From NCBI GenBank assembly GCA_005893305.1, contig VBOZ01000014.1, positions 27,626-91,625 on the forward strand: 64,000 nucleotides of DNA, given 5' to 3'. Position 1 is the first letter of the stretch. Each line of letters begins with the position of its first letter. Shown here piece by piece: positions 17,615 through 26,205 of the stretch. The stretch is from Candidatus Eisenbacteria bacterium. GTDB lineage: Bacteria; Eisenbacteria; RBG-16-71-46; SZUA-252. The notes under the pieces were generated by a model, which did not search any database, had not been told where the DNA came from, and worked only from the letters and a program-made list of their open reading frames with translations. The position numbers and the translations under genes were made by a program.

Positions 17615-18300
17615 CAGTGGAGACCCGAGAGCTTGTGGGTCTGAGGAATCAGCCTGGCCCCGGGATAGCGATCCCACGGCCACGATTCGAAGAGCGCCTT
17701 GCCGCTGCCGCGCGCGTGCTCCGGCTGGAGCACCACGGCGCCGACGTACCCCAGGGCGTCCAGAACCGCAATCGCGTCCTCGACATCGCGCTCATCCTGG
17801 ATCACGAACTTGAACTGCCTCTTCTCCGGAGGCACGCTCAGGAACCGCCGCAGCCGGGTGACCTGCTGCTCCACGGGATCGCCGTCGAACGTCTCGGCGC
17901 TTCGGCCCTTGGGCGATACGGTCCAGAAGTCGATCCATTCGAAGAGCTCCTCGACGACGCGGGCCCCGCTCGTCTCGATCGAGATCCAGTATCCGGCCGC
18001 CTTGAGCTCCCGTAGGAGCCATAGGAGCGACGCCTTGGGCGCGATGACCGGTTCCCCGCCGGTCAGACAGACGCGCCGCGTCGAGGGGTGCCCGACGACC
18101 GCTCCGCGCACGCTCTCGGGCTCCATCTCCTCGAAGCGGCCCACGCCGGTGTGGGTGAGCGCCTCGGGCTGGTCGCACCAGACGCAATGGAGGGGGCAGC
18201 CGTAGAACCGGACGAAGACGGTTCGCTCGCCCACGTGAAGGCCCTCTCCCTGGACGGAAAGGAAGATCTCGTTCACTCGGAATGACGGGAGGCGCTCCAT
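17614..18300 (-). CDS. queE: 7-carboxy-7-deazaguanine synthase (radical SAM)
   Basis: QueE rearranges carboxytetrahydropterin, the QueD product, to 7-carboxy-7-deazaguanine. The sequence opens FRVNEIFLSVQGEGLHVGERTVFVRFYGCP with the CX3CX2C cluster motif in YGCPLHCVWCDQ, then VCLTGGEPVIAPK. Length is 228 residues. It is the first gene of a queE-queD pair; queC and queF are not in this window. The product feeds queuosine tRNA modification or, less likely here, deazaguanine DNA modification. Confidence 0.93.
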   Translation of the reverse strand: MERLPSFRVNEIFLSVQGEGLHVGERTVFVRFYGCPLHCVWCDQPEALTHTGVGRFEEMEPESVRGAVVGHPSTRRVCLTGGEPVIAPKASLLWLLRELKAAGYWISIETSGARVVEELFEWIDFWTVSPKGRSAETFDGDPVEQQVTRLRRFLSVPPEKRQFKFVIQDERDVEDAIAVLDALGYVGAVVLQPEHARGSGKALFESWPWDRYPGARLIPQTHKLSGLH

Positions 18301-18426
18301 GCCCCGATGATAGCCTGTTCGCTGGCCCGTTGACCTCCCCTTTGGGCCTGCGTATCATTCGTGGTCGGAACCGTCCCGACGGTGCGGGCGGGGCCAGGGA
18401 TTCAAGCGGATGGAGGCTGGAAGGTC

Positions 18427-19086
18427 ATGTCGAAAGCCAATTACGCGGATTTGCCCATCAACCACAGCGAGGAGCCGATCCGGCTCTTCAAGTCGGATTT
18501 TCTCGAGTTCTTCACCCACATCCACCCGGCCGTCGTGCTGCTCCTCTACGTCCCGGTCGTGGTCTTCTTCCTGGCCCGCTCGTACGCGGAGTGCGTCTCG
18601 GCGGGATCGCTGACGCCGCTCTGGGGCGGATACGTGGCGGGGATCCTCGTGTGGTCGTGCTCGGAATACCTTCTTCACCGCTTCCTCTTCCACTACGAGC
18701 CGAGCCAGGCGTGGCTGAAGCGGGTCTGGTACCTGATCCACGGCGTCCACCACGAGCAGCCGCAGTGCAAGACCAGGCTCGTGATGCCGCCGATCCTGAG
18801 CGTCCCGCTGGCGTTCCTCTTCTACGGGCTCTTCCACCTGGTGGTCGGCATGGTCCTCGGCGCTCCCACCTGGACCGGCCCGCTCTTCGCGGGCTTCATC
18901 ACCGGGTACATCATGTACGACATGACCCACTACGCGACGCACCACCTCTCGATGAACTGGGGTTTTCTCAGGTTTCTGAAGCGCTACCACCTCCTCCACC
19001 ACTACAAGACGCCGGACGTCCGGTTCGGCATCAGCTCTCCCATCTGGGATTTCGTCTTCGGCACGAAGCCGCCGAAGGGCTCCTGA
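18427..19086 (+). CDS. Fatty acid hydroxylase-superfamily membrane protein (FA2H-like)
   Basis: The 219-residue protein has four or more membrane segments and the histidine clusters of the diiron hydroxylase superfamily: HRFLFH, HGVHHEQ, HYATHH and HLLHHY. The layout with N-terminal HIHPAVVLLLYVPV and GVHHEQPQCKTRLVMPP resembles fatty acid 2-hydroxylases that act on sphingolipid N-acyl chains. A GGAAGG site precedes the ATG at 18427. It lies 31 bases before the mlaE-type gene, and a ceramide-synthesis operon is 6 kb away, so hydroxylation of a ceramide acyl chain is a reasonable inference. Sterol-desaturase-type activity is the alternative. Confidence 0.82.
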   Translation: MSKANYADLPINHSEEPIRLFKSDFLEFFTHIHPAVVLLLYVPVVVFFLARSYAECVSAGSLTPLWGGYVAGILVWSCSEYLLHRFLFHYEPSQAWLKRVWYLIHGVHHEQPQCKTRLVMPPILSVPLAFLFYGLFHLVVGMVLGAPTWTGPLFAGFITGYIMYDMTHYATHHLSMNWGFLRFLKRYHLLHHYKTPDVRFGISSPIWDFVFGTKPPKGS

Positions 19087-19117
19087 AGTCGCGGCGCGGG
19101 CGACACCGCTAGTCCCG

Positions 19118-19897
19118 ATGGGACTCCTCTCCGCGTTCGTGGAGTGGCTGCGGCGGACCATCCAATCCGTTCAGGAGTTCACCCTCTTCAGCATCGATGT
19201 CATCCGGGCCACCTTCTCCCCGCCGTTCTACGGCCGGGAGATGGCCCAGCAGCTCTATTTCGCGGGGATCGGCTCCCTTCTGATCGTCGTCGTTTCCTCG
19301 GTCGTCGCGGGTCAGGCGCTCGCGCTCCAGCTCGTTCGAGAGCTGGCGGCGTCGGGCGCGAAGAGCCAGCTCGGGCATTTTCAGGTGATCTCGGTGGTCC
19401 GGGCGCTGGGGCCGATCTTGACCGGGATGGTGGTCGCCGCGCGAATGTCGGCGGGGATCACGGCGGAGATCGGCGCGATGCGCTCGAGCGATCAGATCGA
19501 CGCGCTGGTCGCCTTCGGCGCCGACCCGATGAAGCGGCTGGTCGTGCCGCGGCTCGTCGCGCTGCTCGCGGCCCTGCCGGCTCTCGTGATCATCGCGGAC
19601 ACCCTCGGCGTCCTCGGGGGCGGGCTGGTCGGCACGCAGTACCACCTGACGTGGGACACCTACATGAACGGCGTCCTCAAGTACTTGACCCCCAAGAACC
19701 TGCTGGTCGGCATGATCAAGCCGTTTATCTTCGCGATCATGATCGTGATCGTGGCATGCTGGAAGGGCTTCACCTCGGCGGGGGGCGCCAAGGGCGTAGG
19801 CGTCTCCACGACCCAGTCGGTTGTCATCTCGTCGGTGGGCATCCTGGTCACGGACGGGATCTGCACGCGGCTGATCTTCAAGCTACTCCATTGGTGA
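19118..19897 (+). CDS. mlaE: MlaE-family ABC transporter permease
   Basis: This is the inner-membrane permease of an MCE-type phospholipid transporter (maintenance of outer-membrane lipid asymmetry or lipid import). The 259-residue protein has about five transmembrane helices and the MlaE signature RALGPILTGMVVAARMSAGITAEIG followed by IDALVAFGADPMKRLVVPR. It is followed after four bases by the ATPase and then by the MCE protein, the standard core of this system. An Mla system implies an outer membrane. Confidence 0.93.
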   Translation: MGLLSAFVEWLRRTIQSVQEFTLFSIDVIRATFSPPFYGREMAQQLYFAGIGSLLIVVVSSVVAGQALALQLVRELAASGAKSQLGHFQVISVVRALGPILTGMVVAARMSAGITAEIGAMRSSDQIDALVAFGADPMKRLVVPRLVALLAALPALVIIADTLGVLGGGLVGTQYHLTWDTYMNGVLKYLTPKNLLVGMIKPFIFAIMIVIVACWKGFTSAGGAKGVGVSTTQSVVISSVGILVTDGICTRLIFKLLHW

Positions 19898-19901
19898 CGG
19901 C

Positions 19902-20714
19902 ATGATCGAATTTCAAGACGTGAACTATACGATCGGGGATCGGTTGATCCTCTCGGGCGTCAGCTTCGCGGTTAAGCGCGGCGAGACCCGCGTGATCCTG
20001 GGCCCGTCCGGCTCGGGCAAGAGCACGGTCCTGCGCCTTCTCATGGGCCTGGTCCAGCCGGACAGCGGCAACATCATCGTCGACGGCGAGGACATCGCCG
20101 CGGTGGACGAAGAGCAGCGCCGGCGAATCCGGCGGAAGATGGGGGTCGTCTTCCAGCAGGGTGCGCTTTTCGATTCAATGACCGTGGGAGAAAACGTGGG
20201 CTTCTCGCTCCTGGAACAAGCGGATGCGGACGAGGAAGGGGTCGAGGGAACGGTGAAGCACTTCCTCTCGCTCGTCGGTCTCGAAGAATACCTGATCGAC
20301 CGGATGCCGGACGAGCTGTCCGGCGGGATGCAGCGGCGCGTGGCGATCGCCCGCGCGCTGGCCGCACGGGACCCGCAGATCCTTCTCTACGACGAGCCCA
20401 CGACCGGGCTCGATCCTCAGGCCTCCGAGCGGATTACCGACCTGATCGTCCAGCTTCGCGACACCATGGGCAAGACGTCGATTATGGTGACGCACGATAT
20501 TGCCGATGCATTCAAGGTGGGAAACCGAATCACCATGCTCCATGAGGGGCGGGTCGTCTTCGACGGGCCGGCGGCGGACCTCAATCGCGCCCAAACCCCC
20601 TTCATCACCCAATTCCTGGCCCCATTTCGGAAGGCGGTCGCGGCCGCCAGCGCGCCCGTGGCGGGCGCTAACCGCCCCGCCCAGGCTCCCCCACAGTTCG
20701 GAGGAACCTCGTGA
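19902..20714 (+). CDS. mlaF: MlaF-family ABC transporter ATP-binding protein
   Basis: The ATPase of the MCE transporter. Walker A is LGPSGSGKSTVLRLLMG, the signature is DELSGGMQRRVAIARAL, Walker B is ILLYDEPTTGLDP, and the H-loop is IMVTHDIADAF. The last 30 residues are Ala/Pro-rich (PVAGANRPAQAPPQ) and lie beyond the usual end. The stop overlaps the MCE gene start as GTGA. Confidence 0.94.
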   Translation: MIEFQDVNYTIGDRLILSGVSFAVKRGETRVILGPSGSGKSTVLRLLMGLVQPDSGNIIVDGEDIAAVDEEQRRRIRRKMGVVFQQGALFDSMTVGENVGFSLLEQADADEEGVEGTVKHFLSLVGLEEYLIDRMPDELSGGMQRRVAIARALAARDPQILLYDEPTTGLDPQASERITDLIVQLRDTMGKTSIMVTHDIADAFKVGNRITMLHEGRVVFDGPAADLNRAQTPFITQFLAPFRKAVAAASAPVAGANRPAQAPPQFGGTS

Positions 20715-21637
20715 AGCGAACCGGTCAGATTCCCTTCATGGGGCTCAAGATCGGAATCTTCGTCTTCATCGCCAGCGTGCTCCTGCTGTGGGCGACGTTC
20801 CAATCGGGAAGCTTCAGGCTGGGCAAGGAGGAGGACATCGTGGTCCGCTTCCCCAGCGTGGGCGGGCTCGAGGAAGGCGCCGTCGTGCGGCTGAACGGCG
20901 TCCCGATCGGGGTCGTGCGGGACATCTCGCTCACGCCGCAGGGGAACGATGTCGCGGTCAAGCTCGGGGTCAAGAAGGGGACAAGGGCACGGCTCCACGA
21001 GGGCGCCTCCGCCCGAATCACGACGGTCGGATTCCTCGCGGAGCTCTACGTCGAGCTGAACGGCGGGAACGAGGCGGCTCCGCCGATCCGGAACGACGCC
21101 GAGATCACGCCCGGCCTGCTCGCGGACCCGGCCGTGATGATGAACAAGGTGAAGTCGATGGCGGATACGCTCGACATCATGCTCTCCAACCTCACGAGCG
21201 CGAGCCGCTCGCTGGTCCATGGCAAGGGGACGCTGGGGCGCCTCTCGCAGGACGACCGGCTCTACGAGCAGATGGTCTCGCTCACGCACGAAGCGACACA
21301 GCTCACTTCGCGCATGAATGAGAATCAGGAGCGGATCTCCGGCCGCCTCTACACGCTCACTGGAACGCTCGACAGCCTGACCTACCAGATGCAGCACGGG
21401 AACGGAACGGTGGCGCGGCTTCTGAACTCCGACGAGCTCCACCAGAAGCTGGCCTCGAGCAGCGCCCGGCTCGACTCAATCTTATCGATCGTCGAATCGG
21501 GCAAGGGTACGTTTGGACGGATGATGGCCGACACCGCGCTCTTCGACGACACGAAGGCGCTGGTCGCCTCGATGAAGCGGTTGATGGCGGAGATCGAGAA
21601 GAACCCGAAGAAGTACCTGAAATTCAGCGTGTTCTAG
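20711..21637 (+). CDS. mlaD: MCE-domain substrate-binding protein (MlaD-like)
   Basis: The periplasmic lipid-shuttle component. It has one N-terminal transmembrane anchor (GLKIGIFVFIASVLLLWATF) and one MCE domain at about residues 40-120 (VVRFPSVGGLEEGAVVRLNG; SARITTVGFLAELYVEL). A long helical coiled region to residue 308 follows, with repeats of the type GKGTLGRLSQDDRLY and NGTVARLLNSDELH. That helical tail is longer than in E. coli MlaD and resembles proteins that form a periplasmic tunnel. GTG start at 20711. Confidence 0.9.
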   Translation: MKRTGQIPFMGLKIGIFVFIASVLLLWATFQSGSFRLGKEEDIVVRFPSVGGLEEGAVVRLNGVPIGVVRDISLTPQGNDVAVKLGVKKGTRARLHEGASARITTVGFLAELYVELNGGNEAAPPIRNDAEITPGLLADPAVMMNKVKSMADTLDIMLSNLTSASRSLVHGKGTLGRLSQDDRLYEQMVSLTHEATQLTSRMNENQERISGRLYTLTGTLDSLTYQMQHGNGTVARLLNSDELHQKLASSSARLDSILSIVESGKGTFGRMMADTALFDDTKALVASMKRLMAEIEKNPKKYLKFSVF

Positions 21638-21658
21638 ATACCGCGCGGACGAAACCGG

Positions 21659-22519
21659 CTACTGCACCTTGACGAAGCGGCGGCTCGAGCGATGGCCTGC
21701 CGCCCCTGCCTTCACGAAATACACGCCCGTGCCGCACATCGATCCGTTGTAGCGCCGCCCGTCCCATGTGATCTCGTTGGGCCCGGCCGCCAACGTCATC
21801 CCCGCCGCCAGGCGGCGCACGAATCGTCCTTGCACATCGTAGATCGCCACGTCGACCCGCTCCGCGCGATCGAGCGTCAACTGAACCGAAGCTTCAGCGC
21901 TGAACGGGTTCGGGACCACGCGATCGAGGCGAAAACCCGGGCTGCCGCGCCCCGTGTCGACGGAAGTGACAGCGGGAGGATCGGCGGCCTGGATGTGGAT
22001 GACCGTGTCCCGGCAGGCCTGGTTCTGGTGCAGGGAGATATCGATGTCGATCTTTGGAAACTCCCCTCCACCTTGGACCAGCCCGCTATCGAAATGCTTG
22101 GACGGCTGATTCCCGATGAAGAGATCGAGGATCATCTGCTGCTGGACGGCGAATTCGCCACCCACGCGATAGGTGCCGGCGCCCCGGATGATTTGGTTCG
22201 AGGAACCATCGGGGAAATCCCACCGAACGTTCGAGACGGTGTAGTTGTTGAAGAGCGGGTCGGAGCTGACGTACCTGAGCTCGAACGTGCCCGTGAGCGG
22301 CTGAGAATAGAGGACGGGACAGGCGCAGGGACCAAAGCATCCCCACATGAAGCGGCTGTCCGAGCCAAGCTCGTAGGTTGAGGCCTTCGAGGGGTCGGGC
22401 TGGGCTTCGGCGGTCGCAACACGAAACAGCGCCGACGCGCCGATCAGCATTAGGCCGAACAGCATCACGACGAGAGGCTTCGCCGTGTCGTGCATCCTAA
22501 AATCACGCATCGCAATCAT
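21659..22519 (-). CDS. Secreted protein with C-terminal FlgD-like/T9SS-like sorting module
   Basis: I do not recognise the first part. It has an N-terminal hydrophobic signal (KPLVVMLFGLMLIGASALF) and a beta-rich middle with cysteines in MWGCFGPCACPVL. The last 85 residues match the widespread module RVVPNPFSAEASVQLTL..VAIYDVQGRFVRRLAAG..WDGRRYNG..GVYFVKAG, which in FCB-group bacteria is a secretion/anchoring tail or a FlgD-type Ig fold. It is probably exported. No enzymatic motif is visible. It is convergent with the MCE gene. Confidence 0.7.
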   Translation of the reverse strand: MIAMRDFRMHDTAKPLVVMLFGLMLIGASALFRVATAEAQPDPSKASTYELGSDSRFMWGCFGPCACPVLYSQPLTGTFELRYVSSDPLFNNYTVSNVRWDFPDGSSNQIIRGAGTYRVGGEFAVQQQMILDLFIGNQPSKHFDSGLVQGGGEFPKIDIDISLHQNQACRDTVIHIQAADPPAVTSVDTGRGSPGFRLDRVVPNPFSAEASVQLTLDRAERVDVAIYDVQGRFVRRLAAGMTLAAGPNEITWDGRRYNGSMCGTGVYFVKAGAAGHRSSRRFVKVQ

Positions 22520-22633
22520 TTCCAGTCCCGCTCGAATTGAACGCTCGCGCGAAGCAGGACCCCACGTACCAAACCTAAGTATACCAAAAAAGGGGGCCTC
22601 AGTCGAGACATTCCGGACCTCGCCGCCGCGAGG

Positions 22634-25165
22634 CTACCGCGCGAGCACGAAGCGCCGCGCGAGCTTCTCACCCCCCGCGTCGGCGCGAATCCAGTAGACC
22701 CCGCTGGCCGCTTGCCGGCCTCGTGAATCCCTTCCGTCCCACGTGAGCGGCAAGAACCCCGCCGTCGCGTTCCCCGAATGCAGGAGCGCGACGAATCTTC
22801 CCGCGATGTCATAGACCGCGACGTGGGCCGGGCCCGCGTCCTTGAGACGCAACGTGATCGTCGTGGTCTGTGAGGCCGGATTCGGCCGCGGTGCGCCCAG
22901 AACCGCACGCGGCGGCATCTCGGGTCCCTCCCCAACGTGCGTCGGGAGGAGTGCCGCGTCGTGAAGCTCGAGGTCGTCGATCGCGGCTTCGACGATTCCG
23001 CTCACGCCCTCGTCCTGCGCGATGAACCGGACCCGGACCGCGGCGTCGGGCACGACGTAGTCCTTCACGCGGATCAGCTCGGGGTGCCAATCGGGATGGC
23101 TCTCGCGGATCGTGCGGGCCCGGACCCAGTTCACGCCGTCCGATGAGAGGTCGATCAGGAGCGAGTCCGGCTCCCCCGGCGTGTTCATGTAGTACCAGCG
23201 GCGAAAGCCGATCGTCGGGTCGGTCATCCCGCCCACCGGGAGCGGCGGGGTCATGAGCGTGGTCTTTCCGCCGTCCACGTCCCCGTCGGCCGGGGCGCCT
23301 CCGACGGCGCCGTTTCCCGTGACGAAGCAGAAGCCGGTCCCCGGCGAGGCGTCGTCGTCGGGTTGGACCTGGCCCTCCTGGCTGAAACCCCCTTCCTCCG
23401 GCTCCGGATGCTGCGGGGCGAGCGTGCCCGGCGAGAACGGCGAGGCAGTGTTCGGATTCCCCCTCGCGGTCGGATCCTTGATCGCGCTCGCGAACGACGT
23501 GCCGACCGGCTCCGCGCGCACCCATAGCCCGTCGGTCGCGTTATCCCCCGCCGCGCTCAACGACCATCCCTTGTCCGTGTCGCACGAGTCGTACCAGGCG
23601 GCGCGAAGGAGGGACCAGCTCTCGGTCATCGAGGCGCCTGCCTGCATCGTGACGAGCCTCGTCTGCGGCCCGTATCCGGCGCGGTCGCAAACCAGCCTGT
23701 ACGTGCCGGGCGGGGTGCCGGGGAGCGTGTAGCCGCCGGACGATCCGCTGCTCGCGAGAAGCGGGTTATCGCGGTCCTCGACGGTGGCGTCCGGAAGCCC
23801 GGTCGAGTCGGAGGCGCGCAAAACCGTCCCCATGATCGTTCCCAGCGCCGCCGGCTGGAGCACCACGTCGATGAAATCGTGCCCGCCCTTCGTGATCCCG
23901 CCGACGGCAAAGGCGTCCTGGTAGCCCCACTTTCTGACCCGCACCGTGTGGCTGCCCGGGGCCAATGCCAGGATCGCCGTCCCGAACGACTGGGTCCGCG
24001 TGGAATCGCTCTCGCCGACGCACACGACGTCGGCCCCGGGGATCGGGACCGAGGCGGCGTCCCGGGCCGTGACCCGGAGCGTCCCGTAGTTCGGGTTCGC
24101 TCGGAAGATGTACAGGCCGGACTCGATGTCGCTCGCGATGAACGTGCCCGAGGGATAGAAGGGCGCGACCTCCCACACCCCGTGGAATCCGCCGGAGAAT
24201 CTTCCGTACGTGTCGTAGTAGCCCCACTCGGCCGGCAGGGACGGGTCGGTCAGATCGAAGAGCCGGACTCCCTCCGTGTACCAGGCGACGAACGCCGTGT
24301 CCTGCTTCACGTGCACGTTGTGGACGATCGATAGCGGGTTGACCGTTACTTCTCGTACCTTCGGGTGCGCGAAGATGTCCTGCATGTCGAAGACCTTCAT
24401 CGTGCCGTAGTTCACCTCGTCGCACGCGTAGGGATAGCGTCCGTCGCGGGACTTCTCCGCGCTGTGGGTGCGCGCGCCGGGATACGTCCAGGAGACGAGC
24501 TCCGTCGGGGCGGCCGGGTTCGCGAAGTTGAACACGCGCATGATGGCGCTCGAGATGCAGCTCGCGTAGAGCGTGTCGTTCCGGACCCAGCTGTCGTGGA
24601 CGTAGTCGGTCAGGTACGACCCCACCTCGACCGGGTTCTCGGGGTCGGCGAGGGAGAGGATCCGCATCCCGGTGGGGATCCCGTCGAACCGCGTCCCGTT
24701 CAGGATCAGGAGCGCGCGCGTCGTATCGACGGCGACGGTGTGGGCACGGTTGAAGTTGGTCACGTAGGTCTTCACGAGCACGGGGCTCTCGGGATCGGTC
24801 ATCCGGACGATCTGGATTCCGCCGCCCGCCGCCTCGGTCGAGATGTAGACCCAGTTTCGGTATTGCTTCATCTCGCGCCAGACCGATGGGAGCCCGGGGA
24901 TGAACGCGACCTCATAGGGCGATGAGGGGTTCGTGATGTTCACGATCGAGGTGCCCGCGTCGGTGCCGAGAATCGCGTACTCGCGCCCGTCCGAGTGGAC
25001 GTAGCTCCAGCAGGCGGAGTAGGCCGCGTAATTGTCGAGGTGGGCGAGGAGCGTGACGTTGCGCGAGGTCGCTGCGGCGATCGCGGCGTGCGGTGCGGCG
25101 TAGGCCATGCCGGCCAGCGTGACGATCGCGGCGAGGATTCGCGTGCCGTTGGAGCTGTGCTGCAA
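22634..25165 (-). CDS. Secreted LVIVD-repeat beta-propeller protein with sorting module, TTG start
   Basis: The 843-residue protein has a signal peptide (ILAAIVTLAGMAYA) and LVIVD-type propeller repeats over about residues 35-360 (AILGTDAGTSIVNITNPSSP, GGGIQIVRMTDPESPVLV, GTMKVFDMQDI). Two carboxypeptidase-regulatory-like Ig domains follow (PIPGADVVCVGESDS; GTVLRASDSTGLPDATVED), then a jelly-roll-like region with cysteines and the C-terminal module PRPNPASQTTTITLRL..VYDIAGRFV..GVYWIRAD. The frame is open further upstream, but the best start is TTG 25165, preceded by GGAGG at about eight bases and directly followed by the signal sequence. A surface-exposed adhesive or scaffold role is inferred. 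Confidence 0.8.
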   Translation of the reverse strand: MQHSSNGTRILAAIVTLAGMAYAAPHAAIAAATSRNVTLLAHLDNYAAYSACWSYVHSDGREYAILGTDAGTSIVNITNPSSPYEVAFIPGLPSVWREMKQYRNWVYISTEAAGGGIQIVRMTDPESPVLVKTYVTNFNRAHTVAVDTTRALLILNGTRFDGIPTGMRILSLADPENPVEVGSYLTDYVHDSWVRNDTLYASCISSAIMRVFNFANPAAPTELVSWTYPGARTHSAEKSRDGRYPYACDEVNYGTMKVFDMQDIFAHPKVREVTVNPLSIVHNVHVKQDTAFVAWYTEGVRLFDLTDPSLPAEWGYYDTYGRFSGGFHGVWEVAPFYPSGTFIASDIESGLYIFRANPNYGTLRVTARDAASVPIPGADVVCVGESDSTRTQSFGTAILALAPGSHTVRVRKWGYQDAFAVGGITKGGHDFIDVVLQPAALGTIMGTVLRASDSTGLPDATVEDRDNPLLASSGSSGGYTLPGTPPGTYRLVCDRAGYGPQTRLVTMQAGASMTESWSLLRAAWYDSCDTDKGWSLSAAGDNATDGLWVRAEPVGTSFASAIKDPTARGNPNTASPFSPGTLAPQHPEPEEGGFSQEGQVQPDDDASPGTGFCFVTGNGAVGGAPADGDVDGGKTTLMTPPLPVGGMTDPTIGFRRWYYMNTPGEPDSLLIDLSSDGVNWVRARTIRESHPDWHPELIRVKDYVVPDAAVRVRFIAQDEGVSGIVEAAIDDLELHDAALLPTHVGEGPEMPPRAVLGAPRPNPASQTTTITLRLKDAGPAHVAVYDIAGRFVALLHSGNATAGFLPLTWDGRDSRGRQAASGVYWIRADAGGEKLARRFVLAR

Positions 25166-25218
25166 GAAAACGCCTCCGCGCGGGCGCCGGCGTGGGGAGC
25201 ATTGCCCGCGAGCGAAGT

Positions 25219-26205
25219 CTACACCCAGCCCGCCTCCCGGTACCAGGCCGCGGTGCGATCGATCCCTTCCGCGAGCGAAACCTTGGGGGTCCAGCCCAGC
25301 TCGGTTCGGATCTTCGCCGAGGAGCAGAGCCAGTCTCCCGACGAGATCTCGCGCAGCTTCTCGCGGCTCAAAAACGGGGCCCGGTTCCGGAGCGATCCCC
25401 ACATCTCCCCGACGAGCGCGCTCGCCTGTAGCGCGAATCCGGGTGGGCTCACCGGCACGGCCCACGTCTTCAAGGAGCGGCGCACCAGGTCGCCCAGCTC
25501 GCGATAGCCGGTCACGTCGGGCTCGGACGCGAAGAAGACCTGGCCGGCCGCGCGCGGGTGCGTCAGCGCAAGATGGACCGCGCGAGCGAGGTCCTCGGCG
25601 TAGATCAGGGAGAAGCGCCCTCCCTCACGGAGAATCGGGAGGACGTGCCATTTGACCGCGACGAATGCCCGAAGCAGCGAATCATCGCGGGGGCCGTAGA
25701 CCGCCGGCGGCCGAATCGCGACGACCGGAAGGCTCTCCTTGAGGAGCATCGTCAGCTCCTCCGCGCGGCGCTTCGTCGCCCCGTAGATCGAGACCGGATC
25801 GGGTCGCTCCGTCTCGGTGACCGCCCGGCCCTCGACCGCGGGGCCGGCCACGGCCTGGCTGGAGATGAGCACGAAGCGCTGGAGCCGGCTCCCAGCCGTC
25901 GAAGCCGCCCGGAGCATCTGTTCGGTTCCGCCGACGTTCACTTCCTGGAACTCCCGCGGCGATCGCGCGTGCGTGAGCCCGGCGGCGTGGACGATCCAAT
26001 CCGCGCCCTCGACCGAGGATTCGAGGCGCTCCGCGTCGCGGAGCTCGAGGCGGGTGATCTCGACGGCCTTTCCATCCAGCCATCGCGTCGAGGAGGTGGG
26101 GCGCAGCAGGCAGCGCACGGTGGCGCCCTGGCGGAGAAGCTCGTCGACGATGTGGCTTCCGACGAAGCCGGACGCCCCCGTGACGACGGCGAGCGGCCCG
26201 CTCAC
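25219..26205 (-). CDS. NAD-dependent epimerase/dehydratase-family protein, candidate ceramide reductase (CerR-like)
   Basis: The 328-residue extended SDR has the Rossmann motif VTGASGFVGSHIVDELLRQG, the catalytic SISSQAVAG-like region with YGATKRRAEE (YxxxK), and AIRPPAVYGPRDD. Taken alone it could act on nucleotide sugars. Its place directly after spt and a GNAT-fold gene, with a four-base GTGA overlap, matches the bacterial ceramide pathway of Caulobacter, where CerR, an SDR of this general type, reduces the ketone made by serine palmitoyltransferase. I infer that role from context and from the fold. Confidence 0.8.
   Translation of the reverse strand: MSGPLAVVTGASGFVGSHIVDELLRQGATVRCLLRPTSSTRWLDGKAVEITRLELRDAERLESSVEGADWIVHAAGLTHARSPREFQEVNVGGTEQMLRAASTAGSRLQRFVLISSQAVAGPAVEGRAVTETERPDPVSIYGATKRRAEELTMLLKESLPVVAIRPPAVYGPRDDSLLRAFVAVKWHVLPILREGGRFSLIYAEDLARAVHLALTHPRAAGQVFFASEPDVTGYRELGDLVRRSLKTWAVPVSPPGFALQASALVGEMWGSLRNRAPFLSREKLREISSGDWLCSSAKIRTELGWTPKVSLAEGIDRTAAWYREAGWV

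Noticed and set aside
17252..18300. queD-queE as part of a deazaguanine DNA-modification (Dpd) defence island
   Set aside because: No dpdA, dpdB or other dpd genes flank them; neighbours are ordinary genes, so queuosine synthesis is the simpler reading.
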